DNA of 64,000 nucleotides from Bacteroidales bacterium (lineage in GTDB: Bacteria; Bacteroidota; Bacteroidia; Bacteroidales; UBA932), in NCBI GenBank assembly GCA_017428035.1, contig JAFRRR010000023.1:1-64000 (forward strand), read 5' to 3'. The position numbers and the translations under genes are program-made. The notes beneath the pieces were generated by a model that saw only the letters and a program-made list of their open reading frames with translations, made no database searches and was not told the origin of the DNA. Below, one piece after another: positions 36,733 through 47,499 of this stretch. The stretch's first letter is position 1, and each line of letters opens with the position of its first letter.

Positions 36733-39700
36733 ATGAAATTATCATCTCTGCGTGCACCGCTGATGATGCTTGCAATGCTTTTTGCATTTGCCGGCAGCTT
36801 CGCCGCAAAGGCGCAACAGCTTCAGGGGCGCACAGTCACTGTAACCGTTACTGACAATCAGGGTCCGGTGCCCGGCGCTAACGTACGCGTCGTGGACAAG
36901 ACCATCGGCGGCTCTACAGATGCCGACGGTACCATCGTCCTCACCAGGGTCCCCGCAGGTTCAGTAGTGGAAGTTTCGTTTGTGGGTTATGTCACAAAGA
37001 AGGTTTCCATCGGAAACAAGGCTAAAATCAACGTGTACCTCGAAGAGGACAAGCAGAAGCTTGATGCGGCCGTTGCGGTGGCCTACGGACACCAGAAAAA
37101 GATTACGGTGACCGGCGCCATCGAGACCGTGACAAACGAGGAACTCATTGAGACACAGGTCCCCAACTTTGCCAACGCACTTGCAGGCCGTATGGCTGGT
37201 CTTACCACCATCCAGGAAAGCGGCCAGCCCGGTCGTGACGACGTTACCGTGTACCTCCGCGGCCAGGGTACCGCTTCCGACAACACCCCGCTGCTGCTCA
37301 TCGACGGTGTGCCCAGTGACGGTCAGGCCGACAAGCTCGGTATGCTGGACGTGAACGAGGTGGCCAGCGTAACCATCCTCAAGGATGCCGCCTCCACCGC
37401 CATCTTCGGTACCCGCGGCGCCAACGGTGTCATCCTGATCACCACCCGCCGAGGCGACGCCGGCAAGACGGTGCTTGACGCACAGGTCACCACCAGCGTG
37501 CAGTCCCTGCACTTCCCCTGGACAAGGGTGAATTCCTGGGAGCACGCCGCACTGCGCAACCAGGCCCGCTACAACGACGGCCAGGGCCCCGACTTCACTG
37601 ACTATCAGGTTGCCAAATTCCGCGAGCAGAGCGGCGACCCGTTCTTCCCCAACAGAAATATGTACAAGGAAGCCATCGCCAAGTTTGCCCCTATGGAGCG
37701 TGTCAACCTCAACATCTCCGGCGGTAGCAAGAAAACCAGATACTTCTCCAGCGCCAACATCATCTATCAGGATGGTAACACCAAGATCCTCCCCAGAAAG
37801 ACGCTGGGCTACAACGCGCAGTTCAATATGATGCGCTACACTCTGCGTAACAACTTTGACTTCAACCTCAACGAGAGGCTGATGGTATCCCTCACCCTCT
37901 CTATCTATTATCAACGCACCAACCAGCCTGCCGGCGGTACAGGTGTGTTTGACACCGCAATGGAGACGCCTCCCACCAACCCCGGTCCTCTTACTATGGC
38001 CGGCTTCCTGGATTCGGAAGGCAACGAGGTTCCCGCCGGCGTGGTGGTGGCCCGTCAGAATTCCAACGCTACTTCTGCGTGGGCGATCGTGAACCGTTCC
38101 GGTTACTACAGAAACACCAGCTTCAGCCTCCTGTCCCAGGCAACTGTAACCTACGACTTCAGCAAGCTCATCAAGGGCTTGACGATGTCCGCCAATGTTG
38201 CCTACAACGACTTTATGGCTTCCGGACAAGGCGGTACGCTGCAGGGCTACGACGCCTATTCTTACTATCAGGCCAGGAACCCGGGCGAGAAATCTTACTA
38301 CATCGCCACCGTGCGCAACGCCAACGAGACATTCAAGCTCAGCGAGCGCGGCGTTGCCGGTAACCAGATGCTCCAGCTGCACTTCCGCATGAACTACGAC
38401 CAGCAGTTCGGCGACCACGCCATCGGAGCTATGGTCTTCGCCCAGAGCGAGACCAAGATGAGCAACGTGATGCACAAGCTCAACGCCGTGCGCACCTCGC
38501 TCCCCTATAAGTTTGCAGGTATTTCCGGCCGTGTGACCTGGAACTACAAAACCAAATATCTGGCAGAGTTCGACGCCGGTTACAACGGCTCCGAGCAGTT
38601 CCATCCCAAGAAACGTTTCGGTTTCTTCCCCGCATTCTCTGCAGGTTGGGTTGTGACCAACGAAGACTTTATGAAAAACGTCCGCTGGCTGGATGTGCTC
38701 AAGTTCCGCGCATCCATAGGTCTTGTGGGTAACGACAAGCTGGGCAGCGAACGCTTTATGTATTATACCACGGTAAGTAAAAATGCCGGCGGTGTTTCCG
38801 GCACCCTGGACAAGGGCGGCGGAGTCGCCATCGACTATCTGGGCAACCCCGACGTATCCTGGGAGACCGTGCTCAAGCAGAACTATGCGATAGACTTCGC
38901 CTTCCTCAAGAATTTCACCGGTAAGGTGGATGTCTTCTTCGAGAGGTGCAACAACCGTCTGTATCTCCCCGCTTCTATGCCGGTTGCCAGCGGTATTCCC
39001 GCCAGCAACATACCCAGGCAGAACCTTGGTAAAACAGAAAACCACGGTTTCGAGATCGAGGGCCACTGGCGCAAGGAATTCACCCGCAAGTTCAAGATGA
39101 GCGCCGGCGGACAGTTCTCTTATGCCCGCGCCAAGGTCATCTACTGCGACGAGGTGCTTCTGGACGAGAGCTACAAATACCGCAAACGCACCGAAGGCTT
39201 TATGCCCGGCCAGCTTTGGGGTCTTGCTATCGACTACGAAAACACATTGAACCACAACGGTTACATCAACACAGAGGAAGAGCTTGAAAGGGCCACCGAG
39301 ATGTACGACATCGGAACTCCCCGTCTGGGTGACTTTATGTATGTCGACGCCAACGAAGACGGCCACATAGACGACCGCGACCTGGTGCCTATCAAGAAGA
39401 GCTCCGTGCCCACCATCACCTACGGTTTCAACATCGGCGTGCAGTACCGCCGCTTCAGCATCTCAGCACAGTTCAACGGTATGGCAGATGTGTCGGCCTA
39501 TCGTATGGGCCTGGGTGTTTCGGAGCTTGGCAACGCCGGTACCTTCACCGACTACCACCTCCGCGCCTGGACCAAAGAGCGTTTTGCCAACGGCGAGAGA
39601 ATCGAATATCCGGCACTCTCGACCCGCGCAAACACTTCTTTGAGGGCCAACGACTTCTTTATCAACAACCGTGCTTATATGCGACTCAAGAACGTGCAGC

Positions 39701-39894
39701 TCTCCTATTCCATTCCGCAGAACAAACTGTTCAGGACCCTGGGTATTACCAATGGTATGATAAGCCTGTACGGCAACAACGTGTTCATTATAGATGCCCA
39801 GAGAGTTAAGGCGGTGGATGCCGAGACCAGCGGCAGCTCTATCTCCTACCCTCTGACCAGGACTTACACCCTGCAGCTTGACATCAAATTCTAA
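36733..39894 (+). CDS. SusC-like TonB-dependent transporter, pair 1
   Basis: A 1053-residue outer-membrane transporter. The signal peptide ends AAKAQ; residues 34-105 form the carboxypeptidase-regulatory-like domain (PVPGANVRVVDKTIGGSTDADG). The plug follows with LAGRMAGLTT, VYLRGQGTASDNTPLLLIDGVP and IFGTRGANGVILITT. The barrel ends YTLQLDIKF. Substrate is unknown: no glycoside hydrolase, peptidase or regulator gene accompanies the pair. Confidence 0.93.
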   Translation: MKLSSLRAPLMMLAMLFAFAGSFAAKAQQLQGRTVTVTVTDNQGPVPGANVRVVDKTIGGSTDADGTIVLTRVPAGSVVEVSFVGYVTKKVSIGNKAKINVYLEEDKQKLDAAVAVAYGHQKKITVTGAIETVTNEELIETQVPNFANALAGRMAGLTTIQESGQPGRDDVTVYLRGQGTASDNTPLLLIDGVPSDGQADKLGMLDVNEVASVTILKDAASTAIFGTRGANGVILITTRRGDAGKTVLDAQVTTSVQSLHFPWTRVNSWEHAALRNQARYNDGQGPDFTDYQVAKFREQSGDPFFPNRNMYKEAIAKFAPMERVNLNISGGSKKTRYFSSANIIYQDGNTKILPRKTLGYNAQFNMMRYTLRNNFDFNLNERLMVSLTLSIYYQRTNQPAGGTGVFDTAMETPPTNPGPLTMAGFLDSEGNEVPAGVVVARQNSNATSAWAIVNRSGYYRNTSFSLLSQATVTYDFSKLIKGLTMSANVAYNDFMASGQGGTLQGYDAYSYYQARNPGEKSYYIATVRNANETFKLSERGVAGNQMLQLHFRMNYDQQFGDHAIGAMVFAQSETKMSNVMHKLNAVRTSLPYKFAGISGRVTWNYKTKYLAEFDAGYNGSEQFHPKKRFGFFPAFSAGWVVTNEDFMKNVRWLDVLKFRASIGLVGNDKLGSERFMYYTTVSKNAGGVSGTLDKGGGVAIDYLGNPDVSWETVLKQNYAIDFAFLKNFTGKVDVFFERCNNRLYLPASMPVASGIPASNIPRQNLGKTENHGFEIEGHWRKEFTRKFKMSAGGQFSYARAKVIYCDEVLLDESYKYRKRTEGFMPGQLWGLAIDYENTLNHNGYINTEEELERATEMYDIGTPRLGDFMYVDANEDGHIDDRDLVPIKKSSVPTITYGFNIGVQYRRFSISAQFNGMADVSAYRMGLGVSELGNAGTFTDYHLRAWTKERFANGERIEYPALSTRANTSLRANDFFINNRAYMRLKNVQLSYSIPQNKLFRTLGITNGMISLYGNNVFIIDAQRVKAVDAETSGSSISYPLTRTYTLQLDIKF

Positions 39895-39906
39895 ACGGAT
39901 TGCACT

Positions 39907-41760
39907 ATGAAAAAGATATACATTCTCTCTTTGGTGACAATGGCGCTGCTATTTGGCGGCTGCCAGAAGATATCCGACTGGATGGAGAAGCAGGACACCG
40001 GCGACCTGCAGTTCGAAGACATCTGGCAAGATGTTAACTACGTCGAAGGATGGCTCAACAACAACCTGGGCGGATACCCCGGACTGGGCTGGGTATTTGG
40101 AGGAGAACCTCTCTGGAGCTTTACTGACGAAGGCTGGAGTTCTCTGGACGGCACAGGCGGATCGTCTTACAGGGTTTATTCCGGAAACTTCTCCTCCACC
40201 TCCGGCTGGCCCGGAGCCCGCAACCTCTACGGCCCTATGCTGGCGCGTATCCGCAACCTGAATATGTTCCTGCATTATATTGTGCTGCCCGAAACTCCTG
40301 TGCAGAACGAAGCCAGCCGCAGGCGTATGATTGCCGATGCCTATGTGGCCCGCGCATATTATATGTTTGAACTCTTCAAAGAGTACGGACCGCTCTATCT
40401 CTATAATGAAGACGGTGTCGATCCCGCAGACGGCAATCCTGAATATCTGCGCTATATCACCGAACTCACCGATAAATACACCGATCTCCGCAGGGTTCCC
40501 GCAGAAGACTATGTCCGCTGGATCATAGCCGACTGCGACCGCGGCCTTGCAATAGACGATCTTCCCTGGCGCGCCAATGCCGGCAACCAGGCCACCCGTA
40601 TGACCAAGGCCCTTGCCTGGTGCATCAAGGCCACCTCTCTTATGTGGCTGGCCAGCCCCCTGTTCAACGACGGCAAGGACTATTGGGAAGAGGCCTATCA
40701 GATGAACAAGCGCACCCTGGAGCTGCTCCGCGAGCACGGGTTCCAGCTTTATACAACCTGCTCCAACACGCAGGTATACGGCACCGGTGATGCAAACGCA
40801 TATCGCGAGTATTACTGCAACACCAACCTTTCCTGGGCTGCACCAAGCCCCACCGACCGTGAGACTATTTTCGCTTATGGCGGCGCTTCCGGCGGCCCTA
40901 CTAACAATTATGTGGGTTCAAGGCACACCGACATCGCCCATGCAGGCACCTGCCCTACACAGGAGATGGTGGACGCCTATGAAACAAAAGACGGTGTTCC
41001 GGTGCTTGATCTGGCCAATCCTTATGCCGACCAGTATCATCTTCAGCCCAATTTCAACCCGGAGAACACGATGTACGACGAGCAACACCCGTACGACAAC
41101 CGCGATCCCCGCTTTGACGAGTGCATTATGCACCACGGCTCTCCATATACCTGGGACAAGCAGTACATTTTGGACATCTCTGCCGGCGGCCTCAACTACA
41201 GAAGTACACTGCCTACAGATTTCTCCCAAACCAGAACCGGCTATTACTACTGCAAGACCGTTCCGCCGAATGTTTCGCTCAACTCACACCCCGGCGGCAG
41301 GGCTCCTGCGCAGTATAAGCTCTCCGAGATGATTCTGAACTTTGCAGAGTGCGCCCTTAACGCAGGCCACCTGCAGGACGCTATGGACGCCGTGAACGAA
41401 ATCCGCGAAAGGGTCAATATGCCGCCGCTTCCCGCAGAGCTGGTGAACAACCCCGAAAAGCTCAGGCTGCGCGTTTATAATGAGCGACGCGTAGAGCTCG
41501 CCTTTGAAGAGGCCCGCTACAATGACCTCCGCCGCCGCAGCCGTCCCGAAGAGGAGATTCCCGGAATCAAGTATTTCTCTGCAATGGACGTTACTTATGC
41601 AGGCGACTGGTCTGCAGCTACCTATGTGAGGGTTCCCCTGAGAGAGGAGATCCGTCACGGCTTCGAGCCTCAGTGCAAGTTGTCTCCCCTGCCCAAGGGG
41701 GAGGTGTCTAACCTCAAGGTTATTACCGGGGTAGATTTCCAGAACTATGGTTGGGACTAG
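39907..41760 (+). CDS. SusD/RagB-like lipoprotein, pair 1
   Basis: A 617-residue surface lipoprotein (lipobox LFGGC). SusD marks: EASRRRMIADAYVARAYYMFELFKEYGPLYL near the N-terminal third (given in parts), a long middle loop region, and near the C-terminus NERRVELAFEEARYNDLRR. It partners the SusC protein 12 bp upstream. Confidence 0.92.
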   Translation: MKKIYILSLVTMALLFGGCQKISDWMEKQDTGDLQFEDIWQDVNYVEGWLNNNLGGYPGLGWVFGGEPLWSFTDEGWSSLDGTGGSSYRVYSGNFSSTSGWPGARNLYGPMLARIRNLNMFLHYIVLPETPVQNEASRRRMIADAYVARAYYMFELFKEYGPLYLYNEDGVDPADGNPEYLRYITELTDKYTDLRRVPAEDYVRWIIADCDRGLAIDDLPWRANAGNQATRMTKALAWCIKATSLMWLASPLFNDGKDYWEEAYQMNKRTLELLREHGFQLYTTCSNTQVYGTGDANAYREYYCNTNLSWAAPSPTDRETIFAYGGASGGPTNNYVGSRHTDIAHAGTCPTQEMVDAYETKDGVPVLDLANPYADQYHLQPNFNPENTMYDEQHPYDNRDPRFDECIMHHGSPYTWDKQYILDISAGGLNYRSTLPTDFSQTRTGYYYCKTVPPNVSLNSHPGGRAPAQYKLSEMILNFAECALNAGHLQDAMDAVNEIRERVNMPPLPAELVNNPEKLRLRVYNERRVELAFEEARYNDLRRRSRPEEEIPGIKYFSAMDVTYAGDWSAATYVRVPLREEIRHGFEPQCKLSPLPKGEVSNLKVITGVDFQNYGWD

Positions 41761-41789
41761 TCGTTTATTATTCGTAAAAAACCACATCT

Positions 41790-44700
41790 ATGTGCATAAG
41801 AAATAAAATAACTCTTGTTCTTCTGCTTCTGGCCGCCTGGTTCACCACGGCGACAGCCCAGAACGAGTCGCTGATTATCAGTCTTAAGGGCAGGGTTCTG
41901 GACGAATTCGGCAACCCCATTTACAACGCGCTGCTGGTCAGCGAAAATGAGGCCAACCAGTACATCACCAACCCGGACGGCTCCTACGACTTCCAGATCA
42001 GGGACCACAGTAACTATGTCACCGTCACCTATCCCGGCTTCCACAACAAGGTGGTAACCATAGGCGAGATTCTGGACGGCAACGAGGATATCGTGCTCAA
42101 GAGCGATGCCCAGTTTGAAGACGAACAGGTAGATCTGGTTTTCCAGAAGATGCGCAAGAACCTGCTCACCGGCAGCGTCTCTTACGTCAAGAGTCGTGAG
42201 CTTCAGAAGACTCCGACCTACCGCCTGCAGGAATCCTATATGGGCCGCATCGTGGGTCTGGGCAGCCTGGAACGCGATGCCAATCCCTCTATGTTCGACG
42301 AGTCCATCTGGTGGAACATCCGAGGCGACCACTCTCCAAGCAGCGGCAGCACTCCGGTGCTTATGGTGGACGGTATCCGCTATGAAGGCTACGACGGCCA
42401 CATCTTCACATACTTCAATCCCCGCGAGGTGGAGTCTGTCACTGTTATACGTGACGCCGCCACCAATGCCCTTTACGGCATTCTGGGCGGTGACGGTATC
42501 ATAAGCATCACCACCCGCCGCGGTCAGCAGGGCGAGCCGCGTATCACAGTTGCTTACGACCACGGCTGGAGGACTATGGACACCAAGAGGTATTATCCTC
42601 ACACCGCATACGAGCACGCCTTGCTGCGCAACGAGTCCTGCATCAACGACGGCCTTAGCCCCGTGTTCAACGCACAGGCGCTGGAATACTACAAAGACGG
42701 CACCTGGCCCAGCCACGACTACTACAACGAGTATCTGAAGCGCTATCAGACAGAGGACAAGCTCTATCTCTCCATCGGCGGCGGTAGCGAATACGTGCAG
42801 TATATGTGCAACTTCCAGTGGATGCACACCGGCCCGCTCTTCAACCAGCCGGAATACAAGATGACCTACAAGATGAACCCCGGCAGCGCAGACTACTTCC
42901 ACGTGGCCTCCAACCTGGACTCCAAGCTGAATTACTTCATATCCGCAACGTTTACCCTGCGCGGCGACTTCAAGATAGAGAACGGCCTTGGCAGTTGCAA
43001 CCACGACCGTATGAGGGTGCGCTACGAGGATATGATCAAACACGTTATGGTGGCAGCGCCCACAATCACCAGTCTCTATGCTCCCGAAGGTGCGACGGTA
43101 GAGGGCAAGGATATTTCTTATATGCCTCTCTTCAGTGAGAACAGTGAAATGGGTGGACAGATCTGGGGCCTCGGCTACAAAGTGAATCCCTACGCAGAGT
43201 TGACACACGGCGGCAAGACCACCAAATACGCCACTTTCGTCCATATGGACGCCAAGGTCAACCTGGATCTTGATATGGTTACTCCCGGTCTTGGCGGACA
43301 GCTCGGCTTCTCTTTCAAGGGCGGCGGAGACAAGGATATCGACTGGACCATCAGCTACACGGCATACCGCGCCAACGACCCCGGCAACTCCGGCTTCAAG
43401 CAGTACGGTCCCGAGTGGGATACCAACGGTTACTCCAAATACTATTCGTTCTGCTACAGTTATGAATACTTTGGCAAGGTTACCTACCAGCGCCAGTTCG
43501 GCGACCATTACGTTCAGGCCGTGGCAATGGGTAACCACCGTGAGCTCACCACCCGCGACATCGGTGGCGGCAGCTACCAGACCATCCCCTACCGCAGCGA
43601 GGTATTCGGCATCAACGCCCTCTATTCCTATAAGGACAAATACATCATCAACGGTACGCTGGGCTATTCCGGAAGTGACGAGTTCCCTATGAACCACAGG
43701 TTCTTCTTTACCCCCGGCGTCGGTTTGGGCTGGGTCGTTACCAAAGAGAATTTCCTGAGGGACAACGGCATCCTCACTTACCTGAAGTTGCGCGGCAGCT
43801 ACGGCCGTGCGGCCCGCGAAAGGGTATCAACCTGGCGTTTTGCCTACAAGGATGACGTTACCTCCAGCACCTGGGACCAGGGCCGTATGGGTAACCCCAC
43901 CCTCTCTCCCGAATATGTCAAAGGTATGGACGCCGGTCTTGACCTGACCTTGTTCAACTGCCTGAGTTTCAGCGGCAGCATCTTCAAGGAGAAGATGGAC
44001 AACGCCTACATTGACGCCACCACCTATGTACCTACCTTCCAGGGTATTTCGCTGGGCAACTACCCCGGTTCCAACACCGGAAGGTTCGAAAATCACGGTT
44101 ATGAGCTGAGCGTGGACTTCCGCAAGCAGATCACCAAGAACTTCACACTGTGGGCGGGTGCCTCCACCTGGTATAACAACAATACCGTAATAGCCGTTGG
44201 CGAGCGTCCCAAGAACACCGAATACGGCACCACCGACGCTTATTCCCAGAAGTACTATACAGAGGGCTTCCCCAAAGGGACCTTCTCTGGCTTCGAGATT
44301 GACTACGAGGGCTCCACAACCGGCAACGGTCTGTTCAACTCGCAGGAAGAGATTGACGCCTGCGGCGTGGACTACAGCCAGCTCGGCACCGTCCGCCCCG
44401 GCGACTTCCGCTACATAGACCGCACCGGCGACGGTATCATCAACTACAAGGACGCCGTCAACTACAAGTACTCCACCACTCCCCGGCAGTTCTTCAATGC
44501 ACATCTGGGCTTCCAGCTCGGAAGGTTTGAGGTCAGCGCCCTGCTCTATGGCGTGAGCAAGTACTACAGGCCCATCGGCGACGCCTTCTTCCTGGGTTAT
44601 CTGAACGACGGTTTCTACTGCGACCTGCACGACAACCGCTGGACTGCAGAGCGCTATGCAAACGGCGAAACCATCACCGGCCCGGCGCTTTCAATGACCA

Positions 44701-44960
44701 CCACGGTGAGCAACGTGACCAATATGTACAATGTTGTGGACGGAACGTTCCTCAAGCTGAAGAACGTAGAAATCGCCTACACTCTTCCCGAGAAGATCTC
44801 CAGGAAGGTATATGCACAGGACATCCGCATAGCCCTTCAGGGCCAGAACCTGCACACCTGGGACAAGATGCCCACCAAACTCATAGACCCCGAAACGGGT
44901 TATCTGGGATTATGGCAGCCTATGCGCGTATATAATATCGCTCTCAACGTAACATTCTAA
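41790..44960 (+). CDS. SusC-like TonB-dependent transporter, pair 2
   Basis: A 1056-residue outer-membrane transporter. Signal peptide ends TATAQ. A regulatory-like beta domain (RVLDEFGNPIYNALLV) precedes the plug with LMVDGIRYEGYDG and NALYGILGGDGIISITTRRG. The plug departs from the usual form: the segment before it reads DLVFQKMRKNLLTGSVSYV instead of VVVGYGTQ, and the LRG motif is IRGDHSPSSGS. It ends YNIALNVTF. Substrate unknown. Confidence 0.92.
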   Translation: MCIRNKITLVLLLLAAWFTTATAQNESLIISLKGRVLDEFGNPIYNALLVSENEANQYITNPDGSYDFQIRDHSNYVTVTYPGFHNKVVTIGEILDGNEDIVLKSDAQFEDEQVDLVFQKMRKNLLTGSVSYVKSRELQKTPTYRLQESYMGRIVGLGSLERDANPSMFDESIWWNIRGDHSPSSGSTPVLMVDGIRYEGYDGHIFTYFNPREVESVTVIRDAATNALYGILGGDGIISITTRRGQQGEPRITVAYDHGWRTMDTKRYYPHTAYEHALLRNESCINDGLSPVFNAQALEYYKDGTWPSHDYYNEYLKRYQTEDKLYLSIGGGSEYVQYMCNFQWMHTGPLFNQPEYKMTYKMNPGSADYFHVASNLDSKLNYFISATFTLRGDFKIENGLGSCNHDRMRVRYEDMIKHVMVAAPTITSLYAPEGATVEGKDISYMPLFSENSEMGGQIWGLGYKVNPYAELTHGGKTTKYATFVHMDAKVNLDLDMVTPGLGGQLGFSFKGGGDKDIDWTISYTAYRANDPGNSGFKQYGPEWDTNGYSKYYSFCYSYEYFGKVTYQRQFGDHYVQAVAMGNHRELTTRDIGGGSYQTIPYRSEVFGINALYSYKDKYIINGTLGYSGSDEFPMNHRFFFTPGVGLGWVVTKENFLRDNGILTYLKLRGSYGRAARERVSTWRFAYKDDVTSSTWDQGRMGNPTLSPEYVKGMDAGLDLTLFNCLSFSGSIFKEKMDNAYIDATTYVPTFQGISLGNYPGSNTGRFENHGYELSVDFRKQITKNFTLWAGASTWYNNNTVIAVGERPKNTEYGTTDAYSQKYYTEGFPKGTFSGFEIDYEGSTTGNGLFNSQEEIDACGVDYSQLGTVRPGDFRYIDRTGDGIINYKDAVNYKYSTTPRQFFNAHLGFQLGRFEVSALLYGVSKYYRPIGDAFFLGYLNDGFYCDLHDNRWTAERYANGETITGPALSMTTTVSNVTNMYNVVDGTFLKLKNVEIAYTLPEKISRKVYAQDIRIALQGQNLHTWDKMPTKLIDPETGYLGLWQPMRVYNIALNVTF

Positions 44961-44971
44961 AGGGAAATATT

Positions 44972-46765
44972 ATGAAAAAGATATACAACCTGTTTATACT
45001 TGCCTTTGCGGCACTCGTAATATCACCCTCCTGCAGCCAGTTGCTGGAACCCGAGCCCTACGGACTGGTAGACCTGGACCTGGTGTGGACCAAATATAAC
45101 TACACCTCCGACCTGGTGTCCACCATAGGCAAGGGTGCCAACTACGAAAGCGGCTTCCCCTATGCTGCCTACAGCGACGAAGCCCAGGCTGTTGTGGACC
45201 GCACACCCGGCGGCTATTACAGTTGGTACAATGTCGATTTCAACGCAGCAACCTACATCTTCAGCGGCAACTGGGGCGGTATTTACAACAACCTGCGCAC
45301 TATCGCGTTCTTCCTTACAAACGAGAACAAGATAAGCTTCACCAACGTCACCGACCTGGAGAGGGAATTCTGGGACGTCAAGGCCCATTTCTACCGTGCC
45401 TGGCACTACTTTACCCTTATGAAGCGCTACGGCAAGGGCATAATCTTCACAGAGGTGTATGACATCAACGAGAAATTCTCTGGCGTGAAGCTCAACAATG
45501 TAGAGCAGATAGCCGACTTCATCATCCAGGAGCTTGACCTTTGCCTGGCTGCAACTGAAGACGAATCTTCTCCCTACACTTTCAGATGGACCACTCCGAG
45601 CTTCGGTGCCATCAACCGTGGTTTTGCGTGGGTGCTGAAGGCCCGCACCGCTATGTATGCCGCAAGCCCGCTCTATTATGAAGAGGGCAGCAAATACACC
45701 TGGGAATACGCCTATCAGATCAACAAGCAGGCAGTTGAGGCTCTGCACGCCCACGGTTACAAGCTGTTTGACCGCGCTCCCGAAGATAATTACGCATATG
45801 GCGTATACGACTATTACCATCTATTTGACAATGATGCCTCCCGCAGTATAGACAAAGAGACCATTCTTGGTAACGGCGGACGCCTGTCCATGTGGTCCAA
45901 CTACGGCCTGCCCACCACCAGGGGTCAGGCATCCTGCGGCATCTGCCCTACCCAGGAACTTGTTGACTGCTACGAGACCATAGACGGCGAGCCTGTCCTG
46001 GATCTTGAGAGACCTTATCTTGATGCCGCTCACCTGCAGCCCAATTACAACAAGAACAACCACCTGTACGATCCGCAGAACCCTTATGCCAACCGCGACC
46101 CCCGTTTCTACGGTACAATTTACTACAACGGCGCACCCCGCTATTGGAGCAACCCCGATTCCCTCAGGGTTTGGACCTATGTCGGCGGCAACTGCGGTAT
46201 CTCAGACGAGCCTACTTCTGTGTTCTACACACGTACCGGCTACTATGTGAGAAAGTACAACCGCGATAAATCCAGCGAGCGCGAGGGCAACCAGGACGGC
46301 CGCGCACACAATGCACGTCTGGCAGAAATGTACTTGAACCTTGCCGAATGTGCCTGCGAAGCGGGTCATCTTGAAGAGGCCAGCGACTACACCAGCCTCG
46401 TGCGCGAGCGCGTGGGTATGCCCGCCCTTCCCAGCGGCCTTACCCAGGATCAGCTTAGGCTGCGTATCCGCAACGAACGCCGCGTGGAGTTTGCCTTTGA
46501 AGGCACCTTCCGCTTCGACGACGTCCGCCGCTGGAAAATCATAGACCAGACAGAAGAGCACGTGACCGGTATGCGCATCATCAAAGACGACGCCACCAAC
46601 ACGTTCTCCTACAATCGTTTCAGCTTTGGCACCCGCACTAACAAGGGCGATGACAAATATCTCCTCTGCCCTCTTCCCGAAGACGAAGTGGAGAAGATGA
46701 AGATGAACACTAGCCCCACCGACGACCCCGAAGACGGTGACGACTGGCAGAATCCCGGCTGGTAA
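44972..46765 (+). CDS. SusD/RagB-like lipoprotein, pair 2
   Basis: A 597-residue protein with an export leader ending ISPSC, a weak lipobox. SusD features: REFWDVKAHFYRAWHYFTLMKRYG in the N-terminal third and NERRVEFAFEGTFRFDDVRRW near the C-terminus. The tail is very acidic (DDPEDGDDWQNPGW). It follows its SusC by 11 bp and ends the four-gene locus. Confidence 0.91.
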   Translation: MKKIYNLFILAFAALVISPSCSQLLEPEPYGLVDLDLVWTKYNYTSDLVSTIGKGANYESGFPYAAYSDEAQAVVDRTPGGYYSWYNVDFNAATYIFSGNWGGIYNNLRTIAFFLTNENKISFTNVTDLEREFWDVKAHFYRAWHYFTLMKRYGKGIIFTEVYDINEKFSGVKLNNVEQIADFIIQELDLCLAATEDESSPYTFRWTTPSFGAINRGFAWVLKARTAMYAASPLYYEEGSKYTWEYAYQINKQAVEALHAHGYKLFDRAPEDNYAYGVYDYYHLFDNDASRSIDKETILGNGGRLSMWSNYGLPTTRGQASCGICPTQELVDCYETIDGEPVLDLERPYLDAAHLQPNYNKNNHLYDPQNPYANRDPRFYGTIYYNGAPRYWSNPDSLRVWTYVGGNCGISDEPTSVFYTRTGYYVRKYNRDKSSEREGNQDGRAHNARLAEMYLNLAECACEAGHLEEASDYTSLVRERVGMPALPSGLTQDQLRLRIRNERRVEFAFEGTFRFDDVRRWKIIDQTEEHVTGMRIIKDDATNTFSYNRFSFGTRTNKGDDKYLLCPLPEDEVEKMKMNTSPTDDPEDGDDWQNPGW

Positions 46766-46788
46766 CAGATTTTCTTGAAACATAAAAC

Positions 46789-46820
46789 AAGCGCTGCAGA
46801 CCATTCTGTGGCGCTTTTTT
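46789..46820 (+). terminator. intrinsic terminator after the second susD pair
   Basis: AAGCGC pairs with GCGCTT, extended inward with G-T pairs, then T6. It separates the SusCD locus from the PspC genes. Confidence 0.8.
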
Positions 46821-46886
46821 ATTTTACCGCAAAAAATATTCTAAAAATTTTGGTACTTTGTGATACAAGGTATTAAAACATTTATA

Positions 46887-46894
46887 TATCTTTG
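46887..46894 (+). promoter_or_regulatory. -7 box (TATCTTTG) before the PspC operon
   Basis: Exact -7 match 33 bp before the first PspC gene, in a strongly AT-rich gap. No TTG at the right distance. Confidence 0.5.
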
Positions 46895-46926
46895 CATCAG
46901 AAAATAATTTACAAACCATAATAGCG

Positions 46927-47490
46927 ATGAAAAAAACTATTTCGGCTGCAATCGGCAGCACCAACTTTGTGATAGACGAGGATGCTTATTCCCGTCTGGA
47001 ATCCTACCTGGCTGCTTTCAGGGCTCACCTGACCCCCGGCCCGGACAACGGCGAGGTCATGAACGACCTTGAAAACCGCATCGCCGAGCTTCTGAGCGCC
47101 TCTGCCGCAGGCGAAGGCCGCGCCGTAAGCGTAGAAATGATAGAGGATGTCATCGGTCGCATAGGAATGCCCGACGGCTCCCAGTTTGTCGGCGGCAGCC
47201 AGCCTTCCGGCAGCAACCCCGGCGAGCCGGTCGTACACAAATTCTACCGCGATATGGACCACCGCTCCATCGGCGGCGTGTGCAGCGGCATCGCTGCCTA
47301 CTTCAATCTGGACATCACGCTTGTGCGGGTGCTTTTCGTGGCACTGTTCCTTTGCGCAAGCTGCGGCTTCTGGATTTATGTTGTGCTCTGGATCATTGCC
47401 CCCAAGGCAATCACCCCCACCCAGAAGTGCGAGCTTCGCGGCTGGGAGCCGACTTACGAGAATCTCTCCAAATTCACCACCAGCAAATAA
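46927..47490 (+). CDS. PspC-domain protein with HAAS-like N-terminus (short paralogue)
   Basis: A 187-residue protein. Residues 1-85 are a small helical domain (FVIDEDAYSRLESYLAAFR, then DLENRIAELLSA) of the kind found with PadR regulators. The PspC domain follows: FYRDMDHRSIGGVCSGIAAYF and a membrane hairpin ending CALD-free WIIAPKA. PspC proteins sit in the inner membrane in envelope-stress systems. The same layout recurs in the third gene of this operon, so the two are paralogues. Confidence 0.85.
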   Translation: MKKTISAAIGSTNFVIDEDAYSRLESYLAAFRAHLTPGPDNGEVMNDLENRIAELLSASAAGEGRAVSVEMIEDVIGRIGMPDGSQFVGGSQPSGSNPGEPVVHKFYRDMDHRSIGGVCSGIAAYFNLDITLVRVLFVALFLCASCGFWIYVVLWIIAPKAITPTQKCELRGWEPTYENLSKFTTSK

Positions 47491-47499
47491 TTGCCAATT

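Noticed and set aside
36961-39366. 801-codon open frame antisense to a susC gene
   Set aside because: Mirror of strong codon bias in the SusC gene; product is composed of V, G, A, H and shows no domain. Similar shadows occur at 41757-43697 and 17134-18264.
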